Notes: generated from the sequence alone by a model not told the origin. Counted from the stretch's first letter, positions 41,161 through 50,832 are shown. The stretch is 64,000 bases of DNA from Hydrogenophaga sp. RAC07 (GCF_001713375.1 NZ_CP016449.1:2046001-2110000), one strand, 5' to 3'. A program made the numbers and translations.

Positions 41161-41898
41161 TCAACGCAGTTGCACAGATCCGGACACGGTCACATTGACA
41201 GTTGATTTTCCCGGCTCCACCGGCACCGCCGCGTCCGACATGGCGGCCTTGGCTTCCATGGCCATGGCACGCGGCTGGAACGGACGGCCTTCCTGGTCGG
41301 CCGAACTCACCGACACCTCTCGCAAGCTGTAGCCGGCAAAACCAAAGCCTTTGGCCACCTCACCGGCCTTCACCTTGAAGCGCTCGATGGCCATGGCCTG
41401 CACGTCGGACTCCAGCTTCTGGCGCGCTTCGCGCGAGAGTGAAAAGCCCATGTTGCTCATGGTGAGCGTCTGGATCTTGCCTGCGGTGGTGCTGATGCGC
41501 GCGAAGTCACGGCCTTCCAACACCAGTTCGGTGCTGCCCTGCCAGCCGCTGATCTTGCCCTTGTCGGTGTAGCGCGGGTAGATGCTGAACTGCCCGGTGC
41601 GCACTTCAAGCTGCTGAGGCTGGGCGCTGGCGCGAGCCACCGCCAGAGCGGCGTCGAGCGCCACCTTGAGCTGGTTCTGCACGGTCACCGCATCGGTGCC
41701 TTCGCGCGTGGTGCTCAGGCTCATGCTCAGCCAGTCTTGCGGCACTTCGAGGAAGCCGCTGGCCGAGAGGTTGACCACATTGACGGGCGCTGGTGGCGCG
41801 ACCTGGGCGTTTGCCAGGGTACCGACAGCGATGAGGGAGGAGAGAAGTAAGGCGCGGAATCGAAAAGGACTGGAGAGGCGTTGAGCGGACGGGGTCAT
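41161..41898 (-). CDS. SIMPL-domain (DUF541) periplasmic protein
   Basis: A 245-residue exported protein. The N-terminal signal peptide (about 1-32: RALLLSSLIAVGTLANAQV) is followed by a SIMPL/DUF541 domain. That domain contains VNLSASGFLEVPQDWLSMSL, the TVQNQLKVALDAAL helix, and WQGSTELVLEGRDFARISTT, ending in VNVTVSGSVQLR. SIMPL proteins (YggE, BP26/OMP28) form periplasmic oligomers; YggE is linked to oxidative-stress protection, but the activity is not known. It overlaps the small secreted gene upstream of it (ATGA), so the two are coexpressed. Confidence 0.88.
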   Translation of the reverse strand: MTPSAQRLSSPFRFRALLLSSLIAVGTLANAQVAPPAPVNVVNLSASGFLEVPQDWLSMSLSTTREGTDAVTVQNQLKVALDAALAVARASAQPQQLEVRTGQFSIYPRYTDKGKISGWQGSTELVLEGRDFARISTTAGKIQTLTMSNMGFSLSREARQKLESDVQAMAIERFKVKAGEVAKGFGFAGYSLREVSVSSADQEGRPFQPRAMAMEAKAAMSDAAVPVEPGKSTVNVTVSGSVQLR

Positions 41899-42188
41899 TG
41901 TTTGAATTTGTACTCTTGAGGTGGTTGGCCGCGCAGCTGCTCACGCAGCCGTTGGCGCTCTTCAACGGACAAGCGATAAGGCTTGCCGTTGTCCTCCATG
42001 TCGTCAAAGGGTTGCCGCAACACATCGCGCAGACGCATGGCGTGACGCGGTTCACCCTCATCCACCGATATGGGCATGACCATCACGGTTGCGTTGGAAG
42101 GCATCGGATGGGTTCGTTGATCACCCGGCCCGGCATGCGCCGAACCGAATGTCAACAGGATCAAGCCCAGAGGCAAATGCGTTTTCAT
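41895..42188 (-). CDS. Small secreted hypothetical protein coupled to the SIMPL gene
   Basis: A 97-residue protein with a signal peptide (residues 1-19, MKTHLPLGLILLTFGSAHA). The mature part is charged and proline-containing, with no cysteine. A helical C-terminal half reads LSVEERQRLREQLRGQPPQE. I do not recognise a named family. Its stop overlaps the SIMPL start, which points to a shared periplasmic role. It diverges from ompR across 168 bp. Confidence 0.7.
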   Translation of the reverse strand: MKTHLPLGLILLTFGSAHAGPGDQRTHPMPSNATVMVMPISVDEGEPRHAMRLRDVLRQPFDDMEDNGKPYRLSVEERQRLREQLRGQPPQEYKFKQ

Positions 42189-42356
42189 GGTGGTTCGAGT
42201 ATCAACAATCCGGTCATTGTGGGATGTGTCACCGGTGAAGCGTTCGAGCGCCGGGGCAACATCTGTAACAGCATGTCAGGAAAATAAAAATCCAGTGCTG
42301 ACAACCACTTGGCGCTGCCACAATCGCGTTTGTTACATATTCAAGAAGTTGCCAAC

Positions 42357-43088
42357 ATGCCACAAAACAACACACGCGCCAACAAGATCCTGGTGGTCGA
42401 CGACGATGTCCGCATCCGCGACCTGCTGCGCCGCTACCTCATGCAGGAAGGTTTTGAAGTGATGCTGGCCGAAGACGGCAAGTCGCTCAACCGTGTGCTG
42501 CAGCGCGATTCGGTCGACCTCATCGTGCTCGATCTCATGATGCCCGGCGAAGACGGCCTCTCCATTTGCCGCCGGTTGCGCGCCAACGGCGACCGCACCC
42601 CGATCATCATGCTCACCGCCAAAAGCGAAGACGTGGACCGCATCGTGGGTCTGGAAGTCGGCGCCGATGACTACCTGGGCAAGCCTTTCAACCCGCGCGA
42701 ACTGCTGGCCCGCATTCACGCGGTGCTGCGCCGCCGCCCGCCCACCGAAGTGCCCGGCGCGCCGTCGCAAGACCAGGAAGTCGTGAAGTTCGGTCCGTTC
42801 GAGTTCGACCTCAGCCTGCGCACCCTGCGCAAGGAAGGCGCCGACCTGCCACTGACCACCGGCGAGTTCGCCATGCTCAAGGCCTTGGTGCGCCATCCGC
42901 GCCAACCGCTGTCACGCGAAAAACTGGCCCAGCTGGCGCGGGGTCGTGAGTTCGAGCCCTTCGACCGCAGCCTGGACGTGCAGGTCTCGCGGCTGCGCAA
43001 GCTGATTGAAGAAGACGCTGCCTCGCCCCGCTACCTGCAGACCGTGTGGGGCGTGGGCTATGTGTTCGTGCCGGACGGCAACGCTTGA
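42357..43088 (+). CDS. ompR: OmpR-type response regulator
   Basis: A 243-residue OmpR/PhoB-class regulator. The receiver domain has the acidic pocket ILVVDDDVRIRDLLRRYL, phospho-acceptor Asp59 (LIVLDLMMPGEDG), MLTAKSED and YLGKPFNPREL. The winged-helix DNA-binding domain (about 140-240) has PLTTGEFAMLKALVRHPRQP, then SLDVQVSRLRKLIEED and QTVWGVGYVFVPDG. The N terminus MPQNNTRANK at 42357 is chosen; the frame extends 16 codons upstream without support. Its stop overlaps the start of the kinase gene (TGATG). In studied species the pair controls porins in response to osmolarity. Confidence 0.92.
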   Translation: MPQNNTRANKILVVDDDVRIRDLLRRYLMQEGFEVMLAEDGKSLNRVLQRDSVDLIVLDLMMPGEDGLSICRRLRANGDRTPIIMLTAKSEDVDRIVGLEVGADDYLGKPFNPRELLARIHAVLRRRPPTEVPGAPSQDQEVVKFGPFEFDLSLRTLRKEGADLPLTTGEFAMLKALVRHPRQPLSREKLAQLARGREFEPFDRSLDVQVSRLRKLIEEDAASPRYLQTVWGVGYVFVPDGNA

Positions 43089-44491
43089 TGTCGGAAGAGT
43101 CGCGGGTTCCATTCGAGACCCACCCCACCTCGTTGGAGACGGCGCCTGCACCGCTGGAGCTGCGTCCCAACCGGGGGGTCAGCCTGTTCTGGCGCACCTT
43201 TTTCTTTCTGGCGTTGTTGCTCGTGGGCTGCATCGTGGCCTGGCTGCAAACCTTTCGGGCGCTGGAATACGAGCCGCGCGCCCTGCAGAGCGCCAACCAG
43301 CTGGCCTCGCTGGTCAACCTGAGCCGCGCTGCGCTGGTGCACTCGGACTCGATCGCCCGCGTCTCGCTCATCAAGACCCTGGCCGACGAAGAAGGACTGC
43401 GCATCGCGCCCCGCGAGCCCAACGACACGTTCCGCCTCTACGACACCGATGTGCTCAGCCGCAACGTGGCGGAACGCCTGAGTGGCCGGCTCGGACCCGA
43501 CACCCTGGTGGCGCGGGAAGTCAACGGCGCGCCGGGTTTGTGGATCGGCTTCACCATCGATGGCGACCCCTATTGGCTGCTCACCGACCCGTCGCGCATC
43601 GGTCCGGTGGCAGGCACAACCTGGTTGATCTGGCTGGGCACGGCCGCCCTGCTCTCTCTCACTGGTGCGGCGCTGATTGCACGCTTGATCAACCACCCGC
43701 TGAAGAAGCTGTCGTTTGCCGCGAGCCGGGTGCGCGAAGGTGACTTCAATGCCAGCCAGCTCAACGAGACCGTGGCCACCAGCGAGATCCGCGAAGTCAA
43801 CATCGGCTTCAACCGAATGGCGCAGCGCTTGTCCAAGATCGAGCAGGACCGCGCGTTGATGCTGGCCGGCATTTCACACGATTTGCGCACGCCGCTTTCG
43901 CGCCTGCGGCTCGAAACCGAAATGAGCGTGGCCGACCCGCAAGCGCGCGAACACATGGCCGCAGACATCGAACAGGTGAATTCGATCATCGACAAGTTCC
44001 TGGACTACGCCCGGCCGGATCACATCAAGCCCGAGCGGGTGAGCCTGAACCAGGTGGTGGACGCGGCGGTGTTTGCGCTGGGCGACAACGAAAACAACGT
44101 GTTCACCACCAACATCCCGCCCGACACCGCTGTGATGGGCGATGCGGTGGAGTTGCAGCGTGTGTTCGCCAACCTGCTGGAAAACGCGTGCCGTTATGGT
44201 CGCGACCCCGGCACCGGGGTGGCCCGCGTGGAGATCGCCGCCAAGCCCAAGGACGACTGGGTGCTGATCAAGTTGCGCGACCATGGGCAGGGAGTGGACC
44301 CCGACATTCTTGAGCAGCTCACGCAGCCCTTCTTTCGCGGCGATGTCTCTCGAACGTCGGCCACGGGGACCGGACTGGGTCTCGCGATCGTCGACCGGGC
44401 CATCGGCCGCATGGGCGGGCGATTTGCGCTGGCCAACAGCAGCACGGGCGGCCTCTCGGCCCACATCAAGCTGCAGCGCGCGCCCAGTTGA
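43088..44491 (+). CDS. envZ: EnvZ-type osmosensor histidine kinase
   Basis: A 467-residue kinase. A membrane helix lies at about 38-58 (LFWRTFFFLALLLVGCIVAW). A periplasmic loop of about 115 residues and a second helix at about 177-198 (GTTWLIWLGTAALLSLTGAA) follow. A HAMP domain comes next (about 200-250), then the H box with phospho-acceptor His264 (MLAGISHDLRTPLSRLRLE) and the ATPase domain (NLLENACRYG, DHGQGVDPDI, TGTGLGLAIVDRAIGRMGG). The layout and the ISHDLRTPL box match EnvZ. Translation is coupled to ompR. Its 3' end is 9 bp from the convergent ispF. Confidence 0.92.
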   Translation: MSEESRVPFETHPTSLETAPAPLELRPNRGVSLFWRTFFFLALLLVGCIVAWLQTFRALEYEPRALQSANQLASLVNLSRAALVHSDSIARVSLIKTLADEEGLRIAPREPNDTFRLYDTDVLSRNVAERLSGRLGPDTLVAREVNGAPGLWIGFTIDGDPYWLLTDPSRIGPVAGTTWLIWLGTAALLSLTGAALIARLINHPLKKLSFAASRVREGDFNASQLNETVATSEIREVNIGFNRMAQRLSKIEQDRALMLAGISHDLRTPLSRLRLETEMSVADPQAREHMAADIEQVNSIIDKFLDYARPDHIKPERVSLNQVVDAAVFALGDNENNVFTTNIPPDTAVMGDAVELQRVFANLLENACRYGRDPGTGVARVEIAAKPKDDWVLIKLRDHGQGVDPDILEQLTQPFFRGDVSRTSATGTGLGLAIVDRAIGRMGGRFALANSSTGGLSAHIKLQRAPS

Positions 44492-44500
44492 AACGCGGGT

Positions 44501-44995
44501 TCAGGCGGGCTTGAACAGCATGGCCACCGCGCGAGCTTCGATCGACAAGCCCTGCCCCACCGGGCCGATCTTCTCGGCGGTTTTGGCTTTCACGTTCACC
44601 TGCGCGGGCGTCAAGTCCAGCGTGCGGGCGATGCCCTCCACCATGGACAGGATGTGCGGCGCGAGCTTGGGCGCTTGCGCGATCACGGTGCTGTCGACAT
44701 TGCCGATCTCGAAGCCCGCTTCGCGCACACGCCGAGCGGCTTCCTTCAACAACACGCTCGAATCGGCGCCCTTGAAGCGCTCGTCGGTGTCGGGGAAATG
44801 GCGACCGATGTCGCCAAGTGCGGCGGCACCCAGCAAGGCGTCGGTGATGGCGTGCAGCAGCACGTCGGCATCGGAATGGCCGAGCAGACCTTGCGGGTGC
44901 GGGATGTGCACGCCTCCGATGATGAGCTTGCGGCCGGGCACGAGCGCGTGCACATCCCACCCCTCGCCGATGCGAAACGTCGGGGTGGTCTTCAT
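44501..44995 (-). CDS. ispF: 2-C-methyl-D-erythritol 2,4-cyclodiphosphate synthase
   Basis: A 164-residue IspF of standard length, the fifth MEP-pathway enzyme, cyclising CDP-ME-2-phosphate to MEcPP in a zinc-dependent trimer. The metal site [20 protein letters not shown] (Asp/His) with [19 protein letters not shown], plus [19 protein letters not shown] and the C-terminal [20 protein letters not shown], are all intact. ATG 44995 lies inside the end of ispD (4-bp overlap), and the long frame upstream is only the shadow of ispD. Confidence 0.97.
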   Translation of the reverse strand: MKTTPTFRIGEGWDVHALVPGRKLIIGGVHIPHPQGLLGHSDADVLLHAITDALLGAAALGDIGRHFPDTDERFKGADSSVLLKEAARRVREAGFEIGNVDSTVIAQAPKLAPHILSMVEGIARTLDLTPAQVNVKAKTAEKIGPVGQGLSIEARAVAMLFKPA

Positions 44996-45726
44996 GCGCG
45001 GCTCCTGAAAATGGCTTCGGCCAGCGCGAAGTCGTCGGGGTAGGTGATCTTGAAATTGCGCGCACTGCCGGGCACCAGCAGCGGTCGATGGCCAGCCATT
45101 TCCATGGCACTGGCTTCGTCGGTCACGCCAGCAAAGTCCTGCCCAGCCGTGGCCGCCAGCGCTGCGTGCAGCACGCCCAGGCGAAACATCTGGGGCGTTT
45201 GTGCGAGCCACTTGTCCGAACGGTCCACGGTGGCGACCGCGCGCCCGTCAGCCTCGGCCTTGAGCGTGTCGGGCAGGGGAATGGCCAGCAGGCCACCCAC
45301 CGGGTCGTGCTGGCAGGCATCGATCAGCGCATCGACCATGGGCGGTGTGACCAGGCAGCGCGCAGCGTCATGCACCAACACCCAGTCGTTCGGGTTCGTG
45401 CCCTGGTCCAGCAGGGCCTGCAAGCCGTTGAACACGCTCTCGGCGCGTGTTCCGCCACCACAGCGCAGCGCGGTGACGCCGGGGTAGCCCGTGGTCCAGA
45501 AGGCGTCACCGGGAGCGGCCACCACCACGATGCGATCCAGCCGCGTCACCGCACGCAAGGCCTCCAGCGTGTGCAAGACCATCGGCAAATCGAGGATGGG
45601 TTGGTACTGCTTGGGGACTTCGGTGCCTGCGCGCGAACCGGTGCCAGCGCATGGCAGCAAGGCGTGGCAGTGGATGCCGACCTCTGGAGGGGGGTGGGGG
45701 GTCAATTCGTGGGCGGCATCGGACAT
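44992..45726 (-). CDS. ispD: 2-C-methyl-D-erythritol 4-phosphate cytidylyltransferase
   Basis: A 244-residue IspD that couples MEP to CTP. The nucleotide-binding start [20 protein letters not shown] is conserved with its Arg and Lys. So are [38 protein letters not shown] and the C-terminal [16 protein letters not shown] chose ATG 45726 ([11 protein letters not shown]); ATG 45738 and a GTG at 45756 are alternatives, and none has a clear ribosome binding site. It overlaps ispF and diverges from mfd across about 65 bp. Confidence 0.95.
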   Translation of the reverse strand: MSDAAHELTPHPPPEVGIHCHALLPCAGTGSRAGTEVPKQYQPILDLPMVLHTLEALRAVTRLDRIVVVAAPGDAFWTTGYPGVTALRCGGGTRAESVFNGLQALLDQGTNPNDWVLVHDAARCLVTPPMVDALIDACQHDPVGGLLAIPLPDTLKAEADGRAVATVDRSDKWLAQTPQMFRLGVLHAALAATAGQDFAGVTDEASAMEMAGHRPLLVPGSARNFKITYPDDFALAEAIFRSRA

Positions 45727-45791
45727 GGGTGGCTGCATTCTAAAATCAGAGCTCACACACCCCCTGTTCTCCTGGACCGGGGGTGTTCGTC

Positions 45792-48700
45792 ATGGAAACA
45801 CCGCCCGTCATGGACCTCCCCAAACTCTCCCCCGGCAAACGCTTCACCCTGCCCCACCCCGGCGGTTCGGCCGACGCGTTGCTGCTGGCCAAACTCGCCG
45901 CACGCGACAAGGCCGCAGGACGTCTCACGGCGATCATCACGTCGGACGCCAACGACGCGCAGCGACTCATTGAAGAAATGGCGTTCTTCGCGCCCGAGCT
46001 GCGCTGCGCGCTGTTTCCCGACTGGGAGACCCTGCCCTACGACACCTTCTCGCCGCACCAGGACCTGATCAGCGAACGGCTGGCCACGCTGTGGCGCATC
46101 TCCCAGCGGGACAAGGACACCGGCGCCGACGTGGTGCTGGTGCCGGCCACCACCGCGCTGTACCGCGTGGCGCCGCCGGCGTTTCTGGCTGGCTACACCT
46201 TCCAGTTCAAGGTCAAGCAAAAGCTGGACGAAGCACGCCTGAAAAGCCAGCTCACGCTCGCGGGCTACCAGCACGTGACCCAGGTGGTGAGCCCGGGCGA
46301 GTACGCGGTGCGCGGCGGTTTGATCGACCTCTTCCCCATGGGCAGCCTGGTGCCCTACCGCGTGGACCTGTTCGACGACGAGATCGACAGCATCCGCACC
46401 TTCGACCCCGACAGCCAGCGCAGCCTGTACCCAGTGCCCGAGGTGCGGCTGCTGCCCGGGCGCGAGTTCCCCATGGACGATGGTGCGCGCGCCAAATTCC
46501 GCAGCCGCTGGCGCGAACTGCTCGATGGCGACCCCACCAAGAGCCGCATCTACAAGGACATGGGCAACGGCGTGGCCACCGCCGGCATCGAGTACTACCT
46601 GCCCCTGTTCTTCGACGACACGGCCACGGTGTTCGACTACCTCGGTGCCGACGCCACGGTGGTGTTGCACGGCGATCTGGAACCGGCCTTCCAGCGTTTC
46701 TGGCAAGACACCAAAGACCGCTACCGCCTGGTGCATGGCGACCCGGAACGCCCGGTGTTGCCGCCCGATTCGCTGTTCCTGAGCGTGGAGCAGTTTTATG
46801 CGCGGGCCAACGCGCATGCGCAGCTCTCGGTGCGCCCGGTGCAGGCCGAGCAGGAGCACAGCGCTTTCGCGCAGAAGCTGGGCGACCTCTCGGTGGTGCG
46901 CGGCGCCGAAGACCCGCTCTCGCGCCTGCAAGGCCACATCCGCAACACCGCGCAACGCGTGCTGCTGCTGGCCGAGAGCGATGGCCGGCGCGAGAGCCTG
47001 CTCGACTTCTTGCGTGCCAGCGGCGTCAGTCCGCCAGCCTTCGATTCGCTGCTCGAGTTTCAGACCAGCAGCGAAAAGCTGGGCATCGCCACCGCTGCGC
47101 TCTCCACCGGTTTCTCGTGGCTCGAAGACGGCATCGACTTCGTCACCGAAACCGAGCTCTTCGCGGCCGGCCCCACCACGCGTCGGCGCAAGAAACAGGA
47201 ACAGGTCAGCGACGTCGATGCGCTGATCAAGGACCTCTCGGAGCTCAACCTGGGCGACCCGGTGGTTCACATCGCCCACGGCATCGGGCGCTACCGCGGC
47301 CTGATCAACCTGGACATGGGCGAGAAAAACGCCGACGGCACGCCAGCGCTGATGGAGTTCCTGCACCTCGAGTACGCCGACAAGGCCGTGCTCTACGTGC
47401 CGGTGAGCCAGCTGCAATTGATCGGCCGCTACACCGGCGTGAGCGCCGATGAGGCGCCTTTGCACCGCCTGGGCAGCGGCCAGTGGGAGAAGGCCAAGCG
47501 CAAGGCGGCCGAGCAGGTGCGCGATGCGGCGGCCGAGTTGCTCAACATCTACGCGCGCCGCGCCGCGCGCCAGGGCCACGCCTTCCGCTACTCCGCGCAG
47601 GACTACGAGGTGTTCGCCAACGACTTCGGCTTCGAGGAAACCGCGGACCAGCGCGCGGCCATCCACGCCGTGATCCAGGACATGATCAGCCCGCGCCCGA
47701 TGGACCGGCTGGTGTGCGGCGACGTGGGTTTCGGCAAGACCGAAGTCGCCCTGCGCGCGGCCTTCGTGGCGGTGACCGGTGGGCGTCAGGTGGCCCTGCT
47801 GGCACCCACCACGCTGCTCGCCGAACAGCACTACCAGACGCTGGTGGACCGCTTTGCCAAGTGGCCGGTGAAGATCGCCGAGATGAGCCGCTTTCGCTCG
47901 GCAAAAGAGATCACCCTGGCAGCGAAAGGCCTGGCCGACGGTTCGGTGGACATCGTGGTCGGCACACACAAGCTGCTGAGCGAAAGTGTGAAGTTCAAGG
48001 ACCTGGGCCTGCTCATCATCGACGAGGAACACCGCTTCGGCGTGCGCCACAAGGAACAGATGAAGGCGCTGCGCGCCGAGGTGGATGTGCTCACGCTGAC
48101 CGCCACGCCGATCCCGCGCACGCTGGGCATGGCGCTCGAAGGCCTGCGCGATCTGAGCGTGATCGCCACCGCGCCGCAGCGCCGTCTGGCCATCAAGACC
48201 TTCGTGCGCAACGAAGGCAACGGCGTGATCCGCGAAGCGGTGCTGCGCGAGCTCAAGCGCGGCGGGCAGGTGTACTTTCTGCACAACGAGGTCGACACCA
48301 TCGAGAACCGCCGGCAGAAGCTCGAAGAAATATTGCCCGAGGCACGCATTGCCATTGCCCACGGCCAGATGCCCGAGCGCGAGCTGGAGCGCGTGATGCG
48401 CGACTTTGTGGCGCAGCGCTTCAACGTGCTGCTGTGCTCCACCATCATCGAAACCGGCATCGACGTGCCCACCGCCAACACCATCGTGATGGCGCGCGCC
48501 GACAAGTTCGGTCTGGCGCAGCTGCACCAGCTGCGCGGACGCGTGGGCCGCAGCCACCACCAGGCTTATGCCTACCTCATGGTCCCCGACATCGAGGGTC
48601 TGACCAAACAGGCCGCCCAGCGCCTGGACGCGATCCAGCAGATGGAAGAGCTCGGCAGCGGCTTCTATCTGGCCATGCACGACCTCGAGATCCGAGGTGC

Positions 48701-49292
48701 CGGCGAGGTGCTGGGCGAGAACCAGAGCGGCAACATGCTCGAAGTCGGCTTCCAGCTCTACAACGAGATGCTGAGTGAAGCCGTGCGTTCACTCAAAGCC
48801 GGCCGCGAACCCGACCTGCTCTCGCCGCTCTCGGTCACGACCGACATCAACCTGCATGCGCCCGCCCTGCTGCCCAGCGACTACTGCGGCGACGTGCACC
48901 TGCGCCTCTCGTTCTACAAGAAGCTCGCCACCGCGCAGACCACCGACCAGGTGGACGGCTTGCTCGAAGAGATCGTGGACCGCTTCGGCAAACTGCCGCC
49001 CCAGGCGCAGACGCTGGTGGACGTGCACCGCCTGCGTGTTCTCAGCGCACCTTACGGCGTGGTGAAGGTGGACGCGGCACCCGGTGTGATCCAGATCACC
49101 TTCCGCCCCAACCCGCCGTTTGACTCCATGCGCATCATCGAACTGATCCAGAAGAACCGCCACATCAAACTCGCCGGCAACGAGAAGCTGCGCATCGAGC
49201 GCGCACTGCCCGAAGTGAAGGATCGCGTGCAGCTGGTGCGCGACGTGCTGCGTTCGCTCGGCCAACCGACACAACAACCCACCACCGTTTGA
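45792..49292 (+). CDS. mfd: Transcription-repair coupling factor Mfd
   Basis: A 1166-residue SF2 translocase that pushes stalled RNA polymerase off DNA and recruits UvrA. The N-terminal UvrB-like module (about 1-350, GSADALLLAKLA; FFAPELRCALFPDWETLPYD) precedes the RNA-polymerase-interacting domain. That domain is marked by VVHIAHGIGRYRGLINLDMG at about 490. The translocase motor has Walker A VCGDVGFGKTEVALRA near 642 and the DEEH box (LLIIDEEHRFGVRHKEQMKA) near 743. It also has the TRG region (LRGRVGRSHHQAYAYLMVP) and a C-terminal TRCF domain. ATG 45792 follows GGGG at suitable spacing; ATG 45810 (MDLPKLSPG) is a real alternative. uvrB lies in the same window. Confidence 0.97.
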   Translation: METPPVMDLPKLSPGKRFTLPHPGGSADALLLAKLAARDKAAGRLTAIITSDANDAQRLIEEMAFFAPELRCALFPDWETLPYDTFSPHQDLISERLATLWRISQRDKDTGADVVLVPATTALYRVAPPAFLAGYTFQFKVKQKLDEARLKSQLTLAGYQHVTQVVSPGEYAVRGGLIDLFPMGSLVPYRVDLFDDEIDSIRTFDPDSQRSLYPVPEVRLLPGREFPMDDGARAKFRSRWRELLDGDPTKSRIYKDMGNGVATAGIEYYLPLFFDDTATVFDYLGADATVVLHGDLEPAFQRFWQDTKDRYRLVHGDPERPVLPPDSLFLSVEQFYARANAHAQLSVRPVQAEQEHSAFAQKLGDLSVVRGAEDPLSRLQGHIRNTAQRVLLLAESDGRRESLLDFLRASGVSPPAFDSLLEFQTSSEKLGIATAALSTGFSWLEDGIDFVTETELFAAGPTTRRRKKQEQVSDVDALIKDLSELNLGDPVVHIAHGIGRYRGLINLDMGEKNADGTPALMEFLHLEYADKAVLYVPVSQLQLIGRYTGVSADEAPLHRLGSGQWEKAKRKAAEQVRDAAAELLNIYARRAARQGHAFRYSAQDYEVFANDFGFEETADQRAAIHAVIQDMISPRPMDRLVCGDVGFGKTEVALRAAFVAVTGGRQVALLAPTTLLAEQHYQTLVDRFAKWPVKIAEMSRFRSAKEITLAAKGLADGSVDIVVGTHKLLSESVKFKDLGLLIIDEEHRFGVRHKEQMKALRAEVDVLTLTATPIPRTLGMALEGLRDLSVIATAPQRRLAIKTFVRNEGNGVIREAVLRELKRGGQVYFLHNEVDTIENRRQKLEEILPEARIAIAHGQMPERELERVMRDFVAQRFNVLLCSTIIETGIDVPTANTIVMARADKFGLAQLHQLRGRVGRSHHQAYAYLMVPDIEGLTKQAAQRLDAIQQMEELGSGFYLAMHDLEIRGAGEVLGENQSGNMLEVGFQLYNEMLSEAVRSLKAGREPDLLSPLSVTTDINLHAPALLPSDYCGDVHLRLSFYKKLATAQTTDQVDGLLEEIVDRFGKLPPQAQTLVDVHRLRVLSAPYGVVKVDAAPGVIQITFRPNPPFDSMRIIELIQKNRHIKLAGNEKLRIERALPEVKDRVQLVRDVLRSLGQPTQQPTTV

Positions 49293-49302
49293 CCCTCATC
49301 CC

Positions 49303-50028
49303 ATGACCACCGCCACCGAATTCGCCCCCGGCCTCACCGTTCAAGGCTTCACGCCCCCGCTCAAGCTCAGCGATTTCAAGCTGATCGCCTTCGACATGGA
49401 CTCCACGCTCATCAGCATCGAGTGCGTGGACGAGATTGCCGACGCGGTGGGCAAGAAAGCCGAGGTCGCCGCGATCACCGAAGCGGCCATGCGCGGTGAA
49501 ATTGCCGACTACAAGGACAGCCTGCGCCAGCGCGTGGCGCTGTTGCGTGGCGTGACCATCGCCGACATGGAGAAGGTCTACACCGAGCGCCTGCGCATCA
49601 ATCCCGGAGCGGCCGAGCTCATCACCGCCTGCAAGGCGGCGGGCTTGAAGGTGCTGCTGGTTTCTGGCGGCTTCACCTTTTTCAGCGAGCGTGTGCGTGA
49701 GCGCCTGGGCATCGACTTCACGCGCGCCAACGTGCTCGAAGTGGAGAGCGGTCCGAACTGCGGCCAGCTCACCGGCCGCATGGTCGACCAGCCCTGGGGC
49801 GACATTTGCGACGGTGCCGAGAAGCGCCGCACCCTGCTCGAAGTGGCCTCGTTGCTGGGCATCGAGCCCGCACAGTGCATCGCCATGGGCGACGGCGCCA
49901 ACGACCTGCCCATGATGGGCGTGGCGGGTCTTTCGGTGGCTTACCACGCCAAGCCCGCGGTGCGCGCCCAGGCCATGGTGGCGATCAACGAAGGTGGTCT
50001 GGACCGCCTGCTCGGCGTGTTGCGCTGA
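49303..50028 (+). CDS. serB: Phosphoserine phosphatase
   Basis: A 241-residue HAD-superfamily phosphatase for the last step of serine synthesis. The HAD motif I nucleophile is Asp31 with Asp33 as acid/base (IAFDMDSTLISIECVDEIAD). Motif II is LLVSGGFTFFSERV, and motif III/IV is CIAMGDGANDLPMMGVAGL. It lacks the N-terminal ACT domain found in longer SerB proteins. It starts 10 bp after mfd and is probably cotranscribed with it. Confidence 0.95.
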   Translation: MTTATEFAPGLTVQGFTPPLKLSDFKLIAFDMDSTLISIECVDEIADAVGKKAEVAAITEAAMRGEIADYKDSLRQRVALLRGVTIADMEKVYTERLRINPGAAELITACKAAGLKVLLVSGGFTFFSERVRERLGIDFTRANVLEVESGPNCGQLTGRMVDQPWGDICDGAEKRRTLLEVASLLGIEPAQCIAMGDGANDLPMMGVAGLSVAYHAKPAVRAQAMVAINEGGLDRLLGVLR

Positions 50029-50186
50029 GGCCGATTCGTCGGTCAGGTCTGGGTGCGTCAGCGCACAGACGGGTGTGAAATGTCCTTTTAGAGTCAACAC
50101 ATTGGCGCCGGAACACCCTGTTCTGCGCCATGCGGTGACCTTGCGAACTCGTTGGGCCACGCGTCCCAACCACTCCAAGGAACTCC

Positions 50187-50504
50187 ATGAAAACACGTCA
50201 ATTTTTCCCCGTCCTGATGCTCGCCGTGGCCGCTTCGGTCGTCACCCTGGCTGGCTGCGGTTCGACCGCCACCCAGTCCGGCACCGGTCAGTACCTGGAC
50301 GACACCGCCATCACCGGCAAGGTGAAGGCCGCGATCTTCAACGACGCTTCGCTGAAGTCCGCCGAGATCAACGTCGAGACCTTCAAGGGTGCTGTGCAGC
50401 TGAGCGGCTTTGTGAACTCGCAAGCCGACATCCAGCGCGCCGTGGCCGTGGCACAAGGCGTTGCCGGTGTGAAGTCGGTCAAGAACGACATGCGCATGAA
50501 GTGA
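50187..50504 (+). CDS. BON-domain lipoprotein (OsmY-like)
   Basis: A 105-residue protein with a lipoprotein signal peptide ending in the lipobox LAGCGS (Cys at about residue 24). One BON domain fills the rest (DDTAITGKVKAAIFNDASLK, INVETFKGAVQLSGFVNSQ, AQGVAGVKSVKNDMRMK). BON domains bind phospholipid or other envelope ligands, and OsmY-type proteins are induced by osmotic and stationary-phase stress. First gene of a six-gene group of small envelope proteins. AAGGAA precedes the ATG. Confidence 0.9.
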   Translation: MKTRQFFPVLMLAVAASVVTLAGCGSTATQSGTGQYLDDTAITGKVKAAIFNDASLKSAEINVETFKGAVQLSGFVNSQADIQRAVAVAQGVAGVKSVKNDMRMK

Positions 50505-50554
50505 ACTGAGCCTCAACGCTCGGTTTTTCACCCACCCAGACCCAGGAGATCACC

Positions 50555-50773
50555 ATGAAATCCATTGCAACGCGCTCAATGACGATCGCAGCTTCCATCG
50601 CCCTGTTGGCCGGCCTCACGGCCTGCAGCGGCATGTCCCGTCAGGACCAGAACACCGCCATCGGCGCGGGTGCTGGTGCGGTCGGCGGCGCTGTGCTGAC
50701 CGGTGGCAGCACCATGGGCACACTGGGTGGCGCCGCCATCGGTGGCCTGATCGGCAACCAGGTCGGCAAGTGA
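50555..50773 (+). CDS. Small glycine-zipper lipoprotein (OsmB-like)
   Basis: A 72-residue lipoprotein. The signal peptide ends in the lipobox LTACSG. The mature part is a glycine-zipper hairpin of two short membrane-type segments (GAGAGAVGGAVL and GTLGGAAIGGLIGNQVG). This is the pattern of the glycine-zipper 2TM family, which includes OsmB and the N-terminal part of SlyB. CAGGAG precedes the ATG. A GC hairpin follows the stop. Exact role unknown; envelope-stress proteins are the nearest known relatives. Confidence 0.85.
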   Translation: MKSIATRSMTIAASIALLAGLTACSGMSRQDQNTAIGAGAGAVGGAVLTGGSTMGTLGGAAIGGLIGNQVGK

Positions 50774-50778
50774 CCCAG

Positions 50779-50812
50779 GAGCCGGCGCAAGCCGGCTTCT
50801 GATTCATTGTTT
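50779..50812 (+). terminator. Weak hairpin after the glycine-zipper gene
   Basis: AGCCGGC / GCCGGCT with a GCAA tetraloop lies 6 bp after the stop, followed by a mixed T-rich stretch (TCTGATTCATTGTTTTCT). It may end or attenuate the transcript before the DUF883 gene. Confidence 0.5.
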
Positions 50813-50832
50813 TCTCTTCAAGAAGGACGCTC

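Noticed and set aside
45753..48680. A 975-codon open frame on the minus strand opposite mfd
   Set aside because: Antisense shadow of mfd with His/Gln/Val-rich composition typical of reverse high-GC frames and no recognisable domain.
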